Shown here: positions 1 through 6,654 of the stretch, one piece after another
How positions within the stretch are numbered: the stretch's first letter is position 1
How the letters are laid out: the number at the start of each line of letters is the position of its first letter
NCBI GenBank assembly: GCA_046497225.1
Contig: JAWOGA010000030.1
Location: 1 to 7,998 of the forward strand
Length of the DNA stretch: 7,998 nt
Source: JAXHLG01 sp046497225
Lineage (GTDB): Bacteria; Patescibacteriota; Minisyncoccia; Moranbacterales; DUUL01
Direction of reading: 5' to 3'
Translations under genes and position numbers: made by a program
The notes under the pieces: model-generated
Told to the model about the DNA's origin: nothing
The model's input: only the letters and a program-made list of their open reading frames with translations
Database searches by the model: none

Positions 1-1096
1 CTCCCATTCCTAATTCCAAGCTATAAACCTGCGCAATAAACACGGTGGCCACCCCTTGGAATAAAGCGGTGGCATCCATATTAATTGTTGCCCCCACTGG
101 AATAATAAATTGGGAAATAGAAGACCTTACCTTTAGTTTCTCTTGGGCTGTTTTAATAGAGAGGGGCATTGTTGCCACGGAACTGTCCGTAGAGAAAGCC
201 AATAATTGAACATCTTTAATTTTGGCTAAATAACTCCAAGGTTTCCATTTTCCCACAAGCATAGCCAAAATCAAATAAAAACAAAGCATCCCGAAAAGCG
301 CTAATAAAACAGTGGCAACATAAGCGCCTATTCCGGTTAAAGTGTCCAGACCTGTTTGAATGGTTAATTGCGCAATCAAACCAAAGACCGCCAAAGGAGC
401 TATCCTCATAGCCCAACCTACCACCTTCATGGAAACAGACTGTATAGAGCCCAGTAAATTCAATAAAGGCTGAGACTGTTTGGGATTTAAACTAATTAAA
501 GCCACGCCGACAACAATGGAAAAAATAACTATCTGCAGCATTTCAGTGTTTACCATTTCTCCCAACGGGTTTTTGGGAATAATGGAAACTATAGCGCTGG
601 GCAGTTCGCTCATCTGAATTTCATCGCTAGCCAATTTGTCCTTATCAACCGATACCTCTTTCGGAGATTTATCTAACGAGGAGGTATCCACATAATTCCC
701 CGGCTTTATCAAAGAAACTGTCACTACCCCCAGAACAACCGCGATAACACTAGTAAAAAGAAAATATACCACCACTCTTCCTCCCATTTTTTTAAGCTGG
801 TCTAGACTTTCTCCAGAAGCTAATCCTCTAATCACAGAAGCAAAAACCAGCGGAATGACAATCATCTGAATTAAAGCCAAAAACAATTGCCCGGGCAATG
901 CTAGCCATTCGCCTAAAACACTGGCGGATTCTCTACCGATAATATTTAAATCCGGGCCGAAAACAAACCCGGTGGTCGAACCCAGTATTAAACCAATGAT
1001 AATTTTAATCCAGAGCCTATTTTTGACCAAAGAATAAATATGGATATTTAGATGCTTTAAGTTTTTCGGATGAATCAATTTTAACGGATCTGTCAT
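1..1096 (-). CDS. Dicarboxylate/amino acid:cation symporter (DAACS/GltP family), 3' end cut by window
   Basis: This reads as 365 codons from the ATG at 1094-1096 with no stop before the left edge, so the C-terminus (the last helix, where the family has its substrate-binding D..R..N residues) lies outside. The family couples uptake of glutamate, aspartate or C4-dicarboxylates to inward Na+ or H+ flow across the inner membrane; the substrate cannot be settled here. Visible hallmarks are the serine-rich hairpin motif STDSSVATMP (about residues 302-311), the helix-7 cation-site motif NMDAT (339-343, family form NMDGT) within GATINMDATALFQG, and PLVFASVIRGL near 82-92. A hydrophilic loop at about 131-165 precedes IIPKNPLGEM, as in relatives. 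There are several hydrophobic helices, e.g. 31-48, 69-90 and 109-130. The leader has no Shine-Dalgarno sequence. It follows tyrS by 101 bases. Family assignment is firm; GltP/DctA-type naming would be a guess. Confidence 0.92.
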   Translation of the reverse strand, partial: MTDPLKLIHPKNLKHLNIHIYSLVKNRLWIKIIIGLILGSTTGFVFGPDLNIIGRESASVLGEWLALPGQLFLALIQMIVIPLVFASVIRGLASGESLDQLKKMGGRVVVYFLFTSVIAVVLGVVTVSLIKPGNYVDTSSLDKSPKEVSVDKDKLASDEIQMSELPSAIVSIIPKNPLGEMVNTEMLQIVIFSIVVGVALISLNPKQSQPLLNLLGSIQSVSMKVVGWAMRIAPLAVFGLIAQLTIQTGLDTLTGIGAYVATVLLALFGMLCFYLILAMLVGKWKPWSYLAKIKDVQLLAFSTDSSVATMPLSIKTAQEKLKVRSSISQFIIPVGATINMDATALFQGVATVFIAQVYSLELGMG

Positions 1097-1138
1097 ATTA
1101 TTTTGGTTTTATTTTTTTATTTTCTTTTACTTTAAAAG

Positions 1139-1167
1139 ATTGCTACAAAATAATCTAGTATAGCAAT
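1139..1167 (-). other. Inverted repeat between tyrS and the symporter gene (possible weak terminator)
   Basis: Perfect 7-base arms ATTGCTA/TAGCAAT (plus positions 1161-1167 and 1139-1145) surround a 15-base loop and are followed, in the minus direction, by CTTTT. The stem is short and AT-rich and the U-tract is only four bases, so as a terminator it would be leaky. The same sequence overlaps a possible -10 element for the downstream symporter gene. Chance occurrence in AT-rich DNA is quite possible. Confidence 0.3.
1157..1165 (-). promoter_or_regulatory. Possible extended -10 promoter for the symporter gene
   Basis: In the minus direction TGC directly precedes TATACT (plus positions 1157-1162), the pattern of an extended -10 element, about 60 bases before the symporter ATG. 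No -35 hexamer is recognisable at normal spacing (TAATAT sits there), and the surrounding DNA is so AT-rich that -10-like strings are expected by chance. Read-through from tyrS is the alternative. Confidence 0.2.
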
Positions 1168-1197
1168 TTATATATAATTATATTACAGACCAACCAA

Positions 1198-2433
1198 TTA
1201 TTCAATTTCTATTTTTCTAAAATCTTTCTTGCCAACTTTGAGAATTTTTCCATCCCAGTCCTTTGAAATCTGATCATTTAAATCTATTTTTTTACCGTCA
1301 ATGCTTACTCCTCCTTGTTTAATTTTTCTCCTGGCATCGCTCTTGCTTTGAGCTAAGTTGTTATCAGATAAAATTTCAACCAAGGTGTCGCTTTCTTTTA
1401 TTTTTAAAACGGGCGATTCGGCAACAACAGCATCAATATTAAATTTAGAGCCTTTTCTCTGAAATTTATTGACAAAATCTTCTTGCGCTTTTTCTGCATT
1501 TTCTTTTCCATGATAAATTTTAGTAATCTCAAAGGCCAATTTCATTTTCAAATCACGGGGGTTTATTTCTTCTTTCTCCAGTTGCCTTTTTATTTTTTGC
1601 GCTTCATCCAAAGAAACATTAGTACAAACTTCAAATCCGGGGGCAATCAACCCATCCGCCCAAGACATCACTTTGGCATACATATTGATGTAATCATCAT
1701 TCAACCAAACAACATTGCCCTCGCTTTTACTCATTTTATTTCCCTTGTCATCCTCCAGTAATTTTTGAATCAAAACAAATTTTTCTTTTCCATTAATAGC
1801 TTTTTGCAAGTCTCTTCCCCGCATCATATTAAACATTTGATCACTTCCCCCTATCTCCAAATCCACATCAAGAGCTACCGAGTCATATCCTTGCGCTAAA
1901 GGATACAAAAATTCGTGCAAATAAATCGCCTTTTCTTCTTCCAGTCTTTTTTGGAACATATCTCTCTGAATCATCTGTTGCACCGTAAATTCAGAGGAAA
2001 TTTCAATTAAATCTCTAAAAGTCAGCTTATCTTGCCATTTACTATTATATTCTACTCTTGCGGGGTTATTTCCTTCAAACTCAAGCCAAGCCGAAGCTTG
2101 TCTTTGAAAGTCTTTACTATTTTGCAAAACTTCTTCCCGAGTAAGTTTTTGTCTGGCGGCTGTTTTATCAGTCGGATCACCGATCATTCCCGTGAAATCA
2201 CCAATTAAAAATACAATCTCATGGCCAAGTTTTTGAAATTGCGCCAGCTTAGCTATTTGAATGGCGTTGCCTAAATGAAGCGCCGTAGCGCTTGGATCAA
2301 AACCGCAATAAATTCTCAGTTTACGACCGGATATTAAAATCTCCCTAAGTTTTTTCTTGTCTGAATAAATGTCATCCACCCCTCTTTCCAAAACCTCATC
2401 TATTTTTTTCTCGTCTGTGATTACTTCTGACAT
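1198..2433 (-). CDS. tyrS: Tyrosyl-tRNA synthetase
   Basis: It attaches tyrosine to tRNA-Tyr in the cytoplasm as a class I synthetase, normally a dimer. The 411 residues are close to the usual bacterial length. In order: the Rossmann catalytic core with the HIGH-type signature HLGN at 53-56 just after YCGFDPSA (42-49), the FLIGDFTGMIGDP segment (75-87), the tyrosine/ATP site strand YPLAQGYDS (177-185) with DLEIGGSDQMFN (191-202), and KMSKS at 233-237. A C-terminal S4-type RNA-binding domain spans about 349-409 (AQSKSDARRKIKQGGVSIDG). All catalytic signatures are intact. The start is the ATG at 2431-2433; no Shine-Dalgarno is seen in its very AT-rich leader. It lies 221 bases after argS and 101 before the symporter. 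No T-box-like leader is visible. Confidence 0.98.
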   Translation of the reverse strand: MSEVITDEKKIDEVLERGVDDIYSDKKKLREILISGRKLRIYCGFDPSATALHLGNAIQIAKLAQFQKLGHEIVFLIGDFTGMIGDPTDKTAARQKLTREEVLQNSKDFQRQASAWLEFEGNNPARVEYNSKWQDKLTFRDLIEISSEFTVQQMIQRDMFQKRLEEEKAIYLHEFLYPLAQGYDSVALDVDLEIGGSDQMFNMMRGRDLQKAINGKEKFVLIQKLLEDDKGNKMSKSEGNVVWLNDDYINMYAKVMSWADGLIAPGFEVCTNVSLDEAQKIKRQLEKEEINPRDLKMKLAFEITKIYHGKENAEKAQEDFVNKFQRKGSKFNIDAVVAESPVLKIKESDTLVEILSDNNLAQSKSDARRKIKQGGVSIDGKKIDLNDQISKDWDGKILKVGKKDFRKIEIE

Positions 2434-2654
2434 AGAATAAAATTAAAATTAATAATAATCAAAAGACTGAAAAATTAAAATGTCGCAAAAGATTAAAACA
2501 TTAAGAAGTTAAAGCTTAAAACTCAACAACAATAATGAAATAATCAATAGCCGGCAACTTAATTTAATAACTAATTATAAATTACCAATAACTTTTCTAC
2601 TTTCTTTACTTTCACGCCCTCCTTACTTGCTTTCTCAACTTTGCCCACTTGCAT
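2434..2654. other. AT-rich intergenic region between argS and tyrS
   Basis: These 221 bases hold no supported gene, tRNA or strong hairpin. A TATAAT string (minus, plus positions 2574-2579) stands without a -35 hexamer. The part nearest tyrS (about 2434-2525) is low-complexity, with ATTAAAA recurring several times. A 27-codon reading frame (2571-2654, minus) starts directly after the argS stop in the arrangement TGAATG, but it has no features that support it as a gene. The T-box consensus common in Firmicute synthetase leaders is absent. Confidence 0.6.
2529..2557 (-). promoter_or_regulatory. Candidate sigma-70 promoter for tyrS
   Basis: On the minus strand TTGCCG (plus 2552-2557) is separated by 17 bases from TATTGT (2529-2534), each matching four of six consensus positions, which would give a leader of roughly 90 bases before tyrS. 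Another weak pair, TTGAGT and TAATGT with a 17-base gap, lies a little downstream. Both could be chance in this AT-rich stretch, and tyrS could also be reached by read-through from argS. Confidence 0.25.
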
Positions 2655-4244
2655 TCACATTCTCTCCCTGACTTCAATACCCAGCAAATCCAAAACTTCT
2701 TTAAACACAGTCTTGGTTGATTTAACCAATTCAATTCTAGTCGATGAAAGCTCGGGGTTTTTCATATCTAAAACCTTGCAACCGTGATAGAAACTGTGAA
2801 ACTTATCAGCTAATTCCATAGCATAGTAAGGCAACCTATGAACTTCATAATTATCTGCAATATCCTCTACTAATTCCGGAAATCTGTTTAGATGCTTCAA
2901 TAAATCCAACTCTTTCTCTTCCTGAATCAACTCAGGCTTAAACCGCTCTTGAAAATCCTCCTCTCTCGTTTTCTCTAAAATACCTGCAATTCTGGCATAA
3001 GCATATTGAACATAATAAACCGGATTTTTTTGAGATTGTTCTTTGGCTAAATCCAAATCAAAATTAACCTGGCTATTAGCCGAATACATCAGAAAGAAAA
3101 ACCTCACTGCGTCCCGACCCGCTTCAGTTAAAAGATCATCTATGGAAATATAGTTGCCATGCCTTTTAGACATTTTAACCTCTTTTTCATTTTGGAAAAC
3201 TTTCACAAATTGGGTTAACAATATTTGCAGCTGATCTTTATGATCAATCGCTTCCATAGCCCCTAGCATTCTCTTAACATCTCCGTGGTGATCCGCGCCC
3301 CAAACGTTAACCGCCAAATCAAACCCTCGATCAAACTTATCTTGATGATAGGCAATATCGCCGCCGAAATAGGTAATTTCTCCGGTTTTTTTTCTCAAAA
3401 CCCGGTCTTTATCATCTCCAAATTCCGCAGCTTTAAACCACAAAGCTCCGTCTTTTTCATAAGTTAAATCTCTCTCTTTCAGTTTTTGCAAAACCTCATC
3501 TATTTTCCCCTTTTTGTGAAGCTCTTCTTCAGAAAAATAGTTATCAAAATCAATGCCTAAATTTTGCATAGAAGGCTTGATAAATTTTTCCAAAATTTTT
3601 CCCGCTCCTTTTTTGCCGGCCTCGAATGGATCTTTTTCTTTATTTTCTTTAGCCAACTCTTCAATATAGTCCCCGCTGTATTGAACTTCTTCATCTTTTA
3701 AGATAGAATGCCCTAGAATTTTAATCTGATTGCCAAAATCATTCACGTAATACTCTCGAAAAACTTTATGGCCGGCCTTGGTTAGCACTGAAGCCAAAAC
3801 ATCCCCGAACGGCCCTCCCCGACTGTTACCGAGATGAATCGGTCCGGTGGGGTTGGCAGAAACGAATTCCAGGATTATTTTCCGGCTTTTTTTCGGTCGA
3901 ACGCAACCAAATTTATTGCCTTGTTTTTGAATATTTTCCACTAAACCCGCCAAATATTCTTTTTTGAGATAAAAATTTAAAAAACCGGGCTTGGCAACTT
4001 CAATTTTTTCAAATACCTGTTTAACCTCTTTCAATTTTTCTAATTTTTCCTTTATTTCCCCTGCTATATCCAGAGGATTCCCCTTTGTCATTCCAGCCAA
4101 TCTCATCGCCGCGTTGCTGGCATAATCACCAAAGCCCGCCGGAGGATAAGAAACTTCTAAATCATTCAAGTTAAAAACGGCTTCCGGATAATTCTCTCCG
4201 CAAACTTTTGCTATGCTTTTTTTGATTAATTTCTTGGTATTCAA
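2655..4244 (-). CDS. argS: Arginyl-tRNA synthetase
   Basis: It charges tRNA-Arg with arginine in the cytoplasm. It has 529 residues, somewhat shorter than many bacterial ArgRS (the E. coli enzyme has 577). Order: N-terminal ArgRS additional domain (about 5-95), class I catalytic core beginning at EFVSANPTGPIHLGN with the HIGH-type HLGN at 137-140, the WGADHHG segment (315-321), an intact KMSKR (357-361) followed by HGN, and a C-terminal DALR-type anticodon-binding domain (about 407-529) opening with QYAYAR (413-418). The start is TTG at 4242-4244: the frame has a stop (TAA) eleven codons upstream and no ATG or GTG between, and the product begins with the expected N-terminal domain. No Shine-Dalgarno is visible. 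It sits between an upstream intrinsic terminator plus promoter and tyrS downstream. It ends in TGA, which argues against TGA recoding. Confidence 0.98.
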   Translation of the reverse strand: MNTKKLIKKSIAKVCGENYPEAVFNLNDLEVSYPPAGFGDYASNAAMRLAGMTKGNPLDIAGEIKEKLEKLKEVKQVFEKIEVAKPGFLNFYLKKEYLAGLVENIQKQGNKFGCVRPKKSRKIILEFVSANPTGPIHLGNSRGGPFGDVLASVLTKAGHKVFREYYVNDFGNQIKILGHSILKDEEVQYSGDYIEELAKENKEKDPFEAGKKGAGKILEKFIKPSMQNLGIDFDNYFSEEELHKKGKIDEVLQKLKERDLTYEKDGALWFKAAEFGDDKDRVLRKKTGEITYFGGDIAYHQDKFDRGFDLAVNVWGADHHGDVKRMLGAMEAIDHKDQLQILLTQFVKVFQNEKEVKMSKRHGNYISIDDLLTEAGRDAVRFFFLMYSANSQVNFDLDLAKEQSQKNPVYYVQYAYARIAGILEKTREEDFQERFKPELIQEEKELDLLKHLNRFPELVEDIADNYEVHRLPYYAMELADKFHSFYHGCKVLDMKNPELSSTRIELVKSTKTVFKEVLDLLGIEVRERM

Positions 4245-4271
4245 ATCAATAAAAAATATTATTATGTTCTT

Positions 4272-4300
4272 ATGTTAACAAAAAACCCTTCTTTTCGCAA
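4272..4300 (-). promoter_or_regulatory. Extended -10 promoter candidate for argS
   Basis: On the minus strand TTGCGA (plus 4295-4300) and TAACAT (4272-4277) are spaced by exactly 17 bases, each matching four of six consensus positions, and TGT immediately before the -10 forms an extended -10. It lies between the strong terminator of the preceding unit and the argS TTG start, giving a short leader of about 20 bases. The placement makes biological sense, but the hexamers are imperfect. Confidence 0.45.
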
Positions 4301-4385
4301 CGGAAAAATTAGCAACTATTCACCTTTTTTCAAAAAATCCGCTTAAAAATTAGATGCATATTTTACCAAGACTAAACTCCGGTTT

Positions 4386-4426
4386 AAAAAATAACAAAAA
4401 CTACCCGCGCTTAATGGTAGTTTTTG
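4386..4426 (-). terminator. Intrinsic terminator of the cysteine-rich protein operon
   Basis: Reading minus-wise, a perfect 11-base stem CAAAAACTACC/GGTAGTTTTTG (plus 4416-4426 and 4395-4405) encloses a 10-base loop and is followed by TTATTTTTT (4386-4394). It begins 38 bases after the stop codon of the cysteine-rich gene and is a textbook rho-independent terminator. The stem also carries a U-rich run on the other strand, but there is no gene there for it to serve. Confidence 0.85.
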
Positions 4427-4464
4427 ATTTATTGTCTTCAACAAATTCAACCTGCCGCACTCGC

Positions 4465-6645
4465 CTAATCCTCCTGCCAATTATCCGGCACTACTTGGCA
4501 GTCTCTTTCTACTTTGCATTCAGCGTCATCTGCCGTGGAATCCGGATCGTAGCCGTCGCATGTCCAATAAAATTCGTCTTGACTTTTATCTCCCCCGGCT
4601 TCGTCGTATTGAATAGTGGGGTTTTCAAAAAAATCTATAAAACATAAATTACTATCCGGTTTCTCGCAAAAAGATGAATCTTCTTCGACAGCGCTTCCGC
4701 ATTGACCGGAATAAACGCATTGGCCTTGAATGCATTTGCCGGGGAGATCGTCTTGGATTACTCCGTCTTTGACACAGTCTTGGGTATCCGTTTCGGTGTA
4801 AGGAGTTTTGTAACAGCTTCCGGAAGAACAGCCTTGATGATAACAAGTTCTTTCTCTAATTTTAGTGTCTCCGTCTTGGCAAGTCCAAGGACCCCAAGAG
4901 TCGCAGTAATCGGAGCCGCAGTTTTCTATAAAATGGTTTTCACAAGAGTTGTAGTTCCAATTGGTGTAACAGCTTCCTCCGGAACAGCCACGGTTGGCGT
5001 AGTCGTAAACTCCGTAAACACTGTCTCCTACACAGTATTCATACACATCTCCGCCGGTGTCGCAATAATTGAATCCGCAGTCTTCAGCTTTATTCTCCCT
5101 ATTTCCACAGGAGTCATACCAGTAGACATCGCCGTAAGCACATCTTTTTTCGGCATGGGAGATACATTCACAATAACCGTTTACACATTCTTCTCCTCCG
5201 GTGCACTCATCTAACATTTCATGCCCGCAAGAGTTGTAGTCCCAATTGCTGTAGCAGTCTCCGCTAGAACAGCCTCTGTTCAGGTAATCATACCTTCCCC
5301 AAGCATTTCCTCCGGAGCAGTATCTATCTACATCTCCGCTTGTGTCGCAATAGCTTGAGCCGCAACTTCCGCAACTCACAGTTCCGCCGCAGCCGTCGTC
5401 GTGGGTGCCGCATTCATGGCCTAAGTCGGAGCAAGATTGAGGGTCGCAGGTATCACAATTCGAATCATAACTACAGGAATATTCACAATCTCCGCCGGAG
5501 CATCCCCAGGAAGGTCTTTCATCGTCATCGCAGCTACCATAACCGCAGTTGGTAGGCTTCGCAGAACAGTCCTCTTTCATGAAAATTCCGCAAGAATTGT
5601 AGTTCCAACTACCATAACAGCTTCCGCTACTACAACCTTGATTGTAATAATCATACGCACCCATAACCATATCCCCCGAACAATAGTAATACTCGTTCCC
5701 GCTGGTATCACAATAACTAGAGCCACAATTGTTAAACTCCTCCTCCCTATCTCCGCAAGAGTCATACCAATAAACCTTTCCGTTATAGCACTTTTTTTCG
5801 TCATGAGAGACACATTGGCAAGAACCGCTTATGCACTCCTGGTCACTGGGACAATTTGAGGTTTCTGTATCAGTATATCCTTCCGAGTAGCAACTTCCCT
5901 CCGAACAACCTTGGTTATAACAGGTTCGGATTCTTTCCTTTGTATTATCGTCTTGGCAAGTCCAGTCTCCCCAGGAATCACAGTAATCGGAACCGCATTC
6001 TTCAAGTACTTCGTCTCCACAGACATTATTATCATAAAAATGAGTGTGAGGTCCACCCTCCCAGGTATCACTAATACGATAAGTGTAGTAATCATAATAT
6101 TCCCATAATAACCTATCGTATTCACCCCAAACATTACCATTCCTGCAAATTTTGTTAACATCTCCCTCAATATCACAATAAAGATAACCAGTTCCATACG
6201 GAAGTTTAGACGTATCACCACAATTAGAGGATACTTCACATTGATATACGCATTTATCACCAACAGGATACCAAGAAGACATCAAACCTGATTTACACGC
6301 CCTATACCCACAGTAACTTGGACCATTACAGGCCACACACTCTCGGTAATGTGTTTCGTAAGGATAATTCTCGGAGTTAGAGCAAACCTCTTTATCGCCA
6401 GTTCCGTTACATATATACGCTGAGTCTACATTGTAAACCGACTCCCCAGGTTCTAGAGGCTCTTTAGTACACAAATTACACATATTAGTGCAATTACCAT
6501 CTTTCCAAAGATTATAATCAGCGCTCACCCATTGAACTTGAAAATAACCCAAAAAAGCAATCACAAACAGTAGTGTCATAAAAAACCTTGAAAATAATCT
6601 TTGCTTTTGATTAACTTGCATATTTATATTATTTAGATCAACCAA
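4465..6645 (-). CDS. Secreted cysteine-rich repeat protein (726 aa), probable cell-surface protein
   Basis: I do not recognise a named family for the whole protein. A signal peptide is clear: Arg/Lys at about 14-20, a hydrophobic core about 22-34, and a likely cleavage after VSA near residue 42. The mature part has 78 cysteines, is rich in Tyr, Gly, Ser and Asp, and shows no C-terminal membrane anchor, so export with many disulphides (or metal binding) is inferred. Repeats: partial copy 157-209; type A 217-265 and 576-624; type B 307-353, 428-474 and 523-568; linker type C 271-308 and 487-524; a central DGCGGT segment 401-429; and a CGSA/WTC module about 648-712. The start used is TTG at 6643-6645, because GGGAG lies 9 bases before it; the ATG at residue 9 is an alternative without such a site. 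It is the second gene of an operon, 13 bases after the anchored protein, and closed by a terminator. Confidence 0.88.
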   Translation of the reverse strand: MVDLNNINMQVNQKQRLFSRFFMTLLFVIAFLGYFQVQWVSADYNLWKDGNCTNMCNLCTKEPLEPGESVYNVDSAYICNGTGDKEVCSNSENYPYETHYRECVACNGPSYCGYRACKSGLMSSWYPVGDKCVYQCEVSSNCGDTSKLPYGTGYLYCDIEGDVNKICRNGNVWGEYDRLLWEYYDYYTYRISDTWEGGPHTHFYDNNVCGDEVLEECGSDYCDSWGDWTCQDDNTKERIRTCYNQGCSEGSCYSEGYTDTETSNCPSDQECISGSCQCVSHDEKKCYNGKVYWYDSCGDREEEFNNCGSSYCDTSGNEYYYCSGDMVMGAYDYYNQGCSSGSCYGSWNYNSCGIFMKEDCSAKPTNCGYGSCDDDERPSWGCSGGDCEYSCSYDSNCDTCDPQSCSDLGHECGTHDDGCGGTVSCGSCGSSYCDTSGDVDRYCSGGNAWGRYDYLNRGCSSGDCYSNWDYNSCGHEMLDECTGGEECVNGYCECISHAEKRCAYGDVYWYDSCGNRENKAEDCGFNYCDTGGDVYEYCVGDSVYGVYDYANRGCSGGSCYTNWNYNSCENHFIENCGSDYCDSWGPWTCQDGDTKIRERTCYHQGCSSGSCYKTPYTETDTQDCVKDGVIQDDLPGKCIQGQCVYSGQCGSAVEEDSSFCEKPDSNLCFIDFFENPTIQYDEAGGDKSQDEFYWTCDGYDPDSTADDAECKVERDCQVVPDNWQED
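4774..4920 (-). repeat. Type A repeat, copy 2 (thrombospondin type-1-like)
   Basis: Encodes residues 576-624. It aligns almost without gaps to copy 1: CGSDYCDSWGPWTCQDGDTK here, then RERTCYHQGCSSGSCY. The W-x-x-W pair (584, 587), alternating Arg (597, 599) and six to seven cysteines resemble the tryptophan/arginine ladder of a minimal TSP1 domain. A 16-base exact match (plus 4872-4887 and 5949-5964) shows that the two copies are also related at the DNA level. Confidence 0.8.
4942..5079 (-). repeat. Type B repeat, copy 3
   Basis: Encodes residues 523-568 with the pattern CGFNYCDTGGDVYEYC, then YGVYDYANRGCSGGSCY and a closing NWNYNSC. It overlaps the end of linker C copy 2 by one Cys-Gly pair, so C and B behave as one duplicated C-B unit. 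Confidence 0.8.
5074..5187 (-). repeat. Type C linker repeat, copy 2
   Basis: Encodes residues 487-524: CVNGYCECISHAEKRC, then VYWYDSCGNRE and a closing DCG. It matches copy 1 (residues 271-308) in cysteine spacing, in the S-H-x-E-K-[KR]-C string and in VYWYDSCG. Confidence 0.8.
5224..5364 (-). repeat. Type B repeat, copy 2
   Basis: Encodes residues 428-474: CGSSYCDTSGDVDRYCSGG, then WGRYDYLNRGCSSGDCY and NWDYNSCG. It directly follows the central DGCGGT segment. It is also the copy most like the partial N-terminal repeat (residues 157-179). Confidence 0.8.
5587..5727 (-). repeat. Type B repeat, copy 1
   Basis: Encodes residues 307-353: CGSSYCDTSGNEYYYCSG, then GAYDYYNQGCSSGSCY and SWNYNSCG. 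Identical spacing of the six cysteines to copies 2 and 3. Confidence 0.8.
5722..5835 (-). repeat. Type C linker repeat, copy 1
   Basis: Encodes residues 271-308: CISGSCQCVSHDEKKC, then VYWYDSCGDRE and a closing NCG. It joins type A copy 1 to type B copy 1. The equivalent linker precedes type B copy 3. Confidence 0.8.
5851..5997 (-). repeat. Type A repeat, copy 1 (thrombospondin type-1-like)
   Basis: Encodes residues 217-265: CGSDYCDSWGDWTCQDDNTK, then ERIRTCYNQGCSEGSCY and a closing C. Trp 225 and 228 and Arg 238 and 240 are placed as in a TSP1 W/R ladder. It shares the C-x3-Y-C-D and G-C-S-x-G-x-C-Y framework with type B, so all are one repeat family. Confidence 0.8.
6019..6177 (-). repeat. 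Partial, diverged type B repeat
   Basis: Encodes residues 157-209. CDIEGDVNKICRNGNVWGEY matches type B (CDTSGDVDRYCSGGNAWGRY), but the GCSSGxCY half is replaced by a Tyr/Trp/His-rich stretch without cysteines (about 180-208). It looks like an older, half-lost or remodelled copy. Confidence 0.65.
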
Positions 6646-6654
6646 TACTTTTCA

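Noticed and set aside
2571..2654. 27-codon Lys/Val-rich frame starting directly after the argS stop (TGAATG)
   Set aside because: Too short, no ribosome site of its own beyond chance and no recognisable sequence; Lys/Val content is what AG-rich intergenic DNA gives. Conservation in relatives would reopen it.
2434..2654. T-box riboswitch before tyrS
   Set aside because: No T-box consensus, no specifier stem or antiterminator/terminator pair is visible.
2652..2660. TGA recoding (as in Gracilibacteria/SR1)
   Set aside because: TGA falls exactly at the expected end of the argS product, and no coding frame contains internal TGA.
4322..4341. T6-C-A6 palindrome upstream of argS
   Set aside because: With a one-base centre it cannot form a normal hairpin, and it is a simple homopolymer product of AT-rich DNA.
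4702..5214. Plus-strand frame of 170 codons with a hydrophobic Val/Thr/Ile-rich product
   Set aside because: It is the antisense of the Cys/Ser/Tyr/Gly-rich repeats, whose codons read as Val, Thr, Ala and Ile on the other strand. It has no start signal or family likeness, and the minus frame has a signal peptide, promoter and terminator.
5437..5859. Plus-strand frame of 140 codons opposite the repeat region
   Set aside because: Same antisense effect of the repetitive Cys-rich gene; no independent support.
4465..6645. Tandem DNA repeats as CRISPR or mobile element
   Set aside because: Repeat units are coding, diverged and of protein-domain length; there are no short identical repeats with unique spacers and no transposase.
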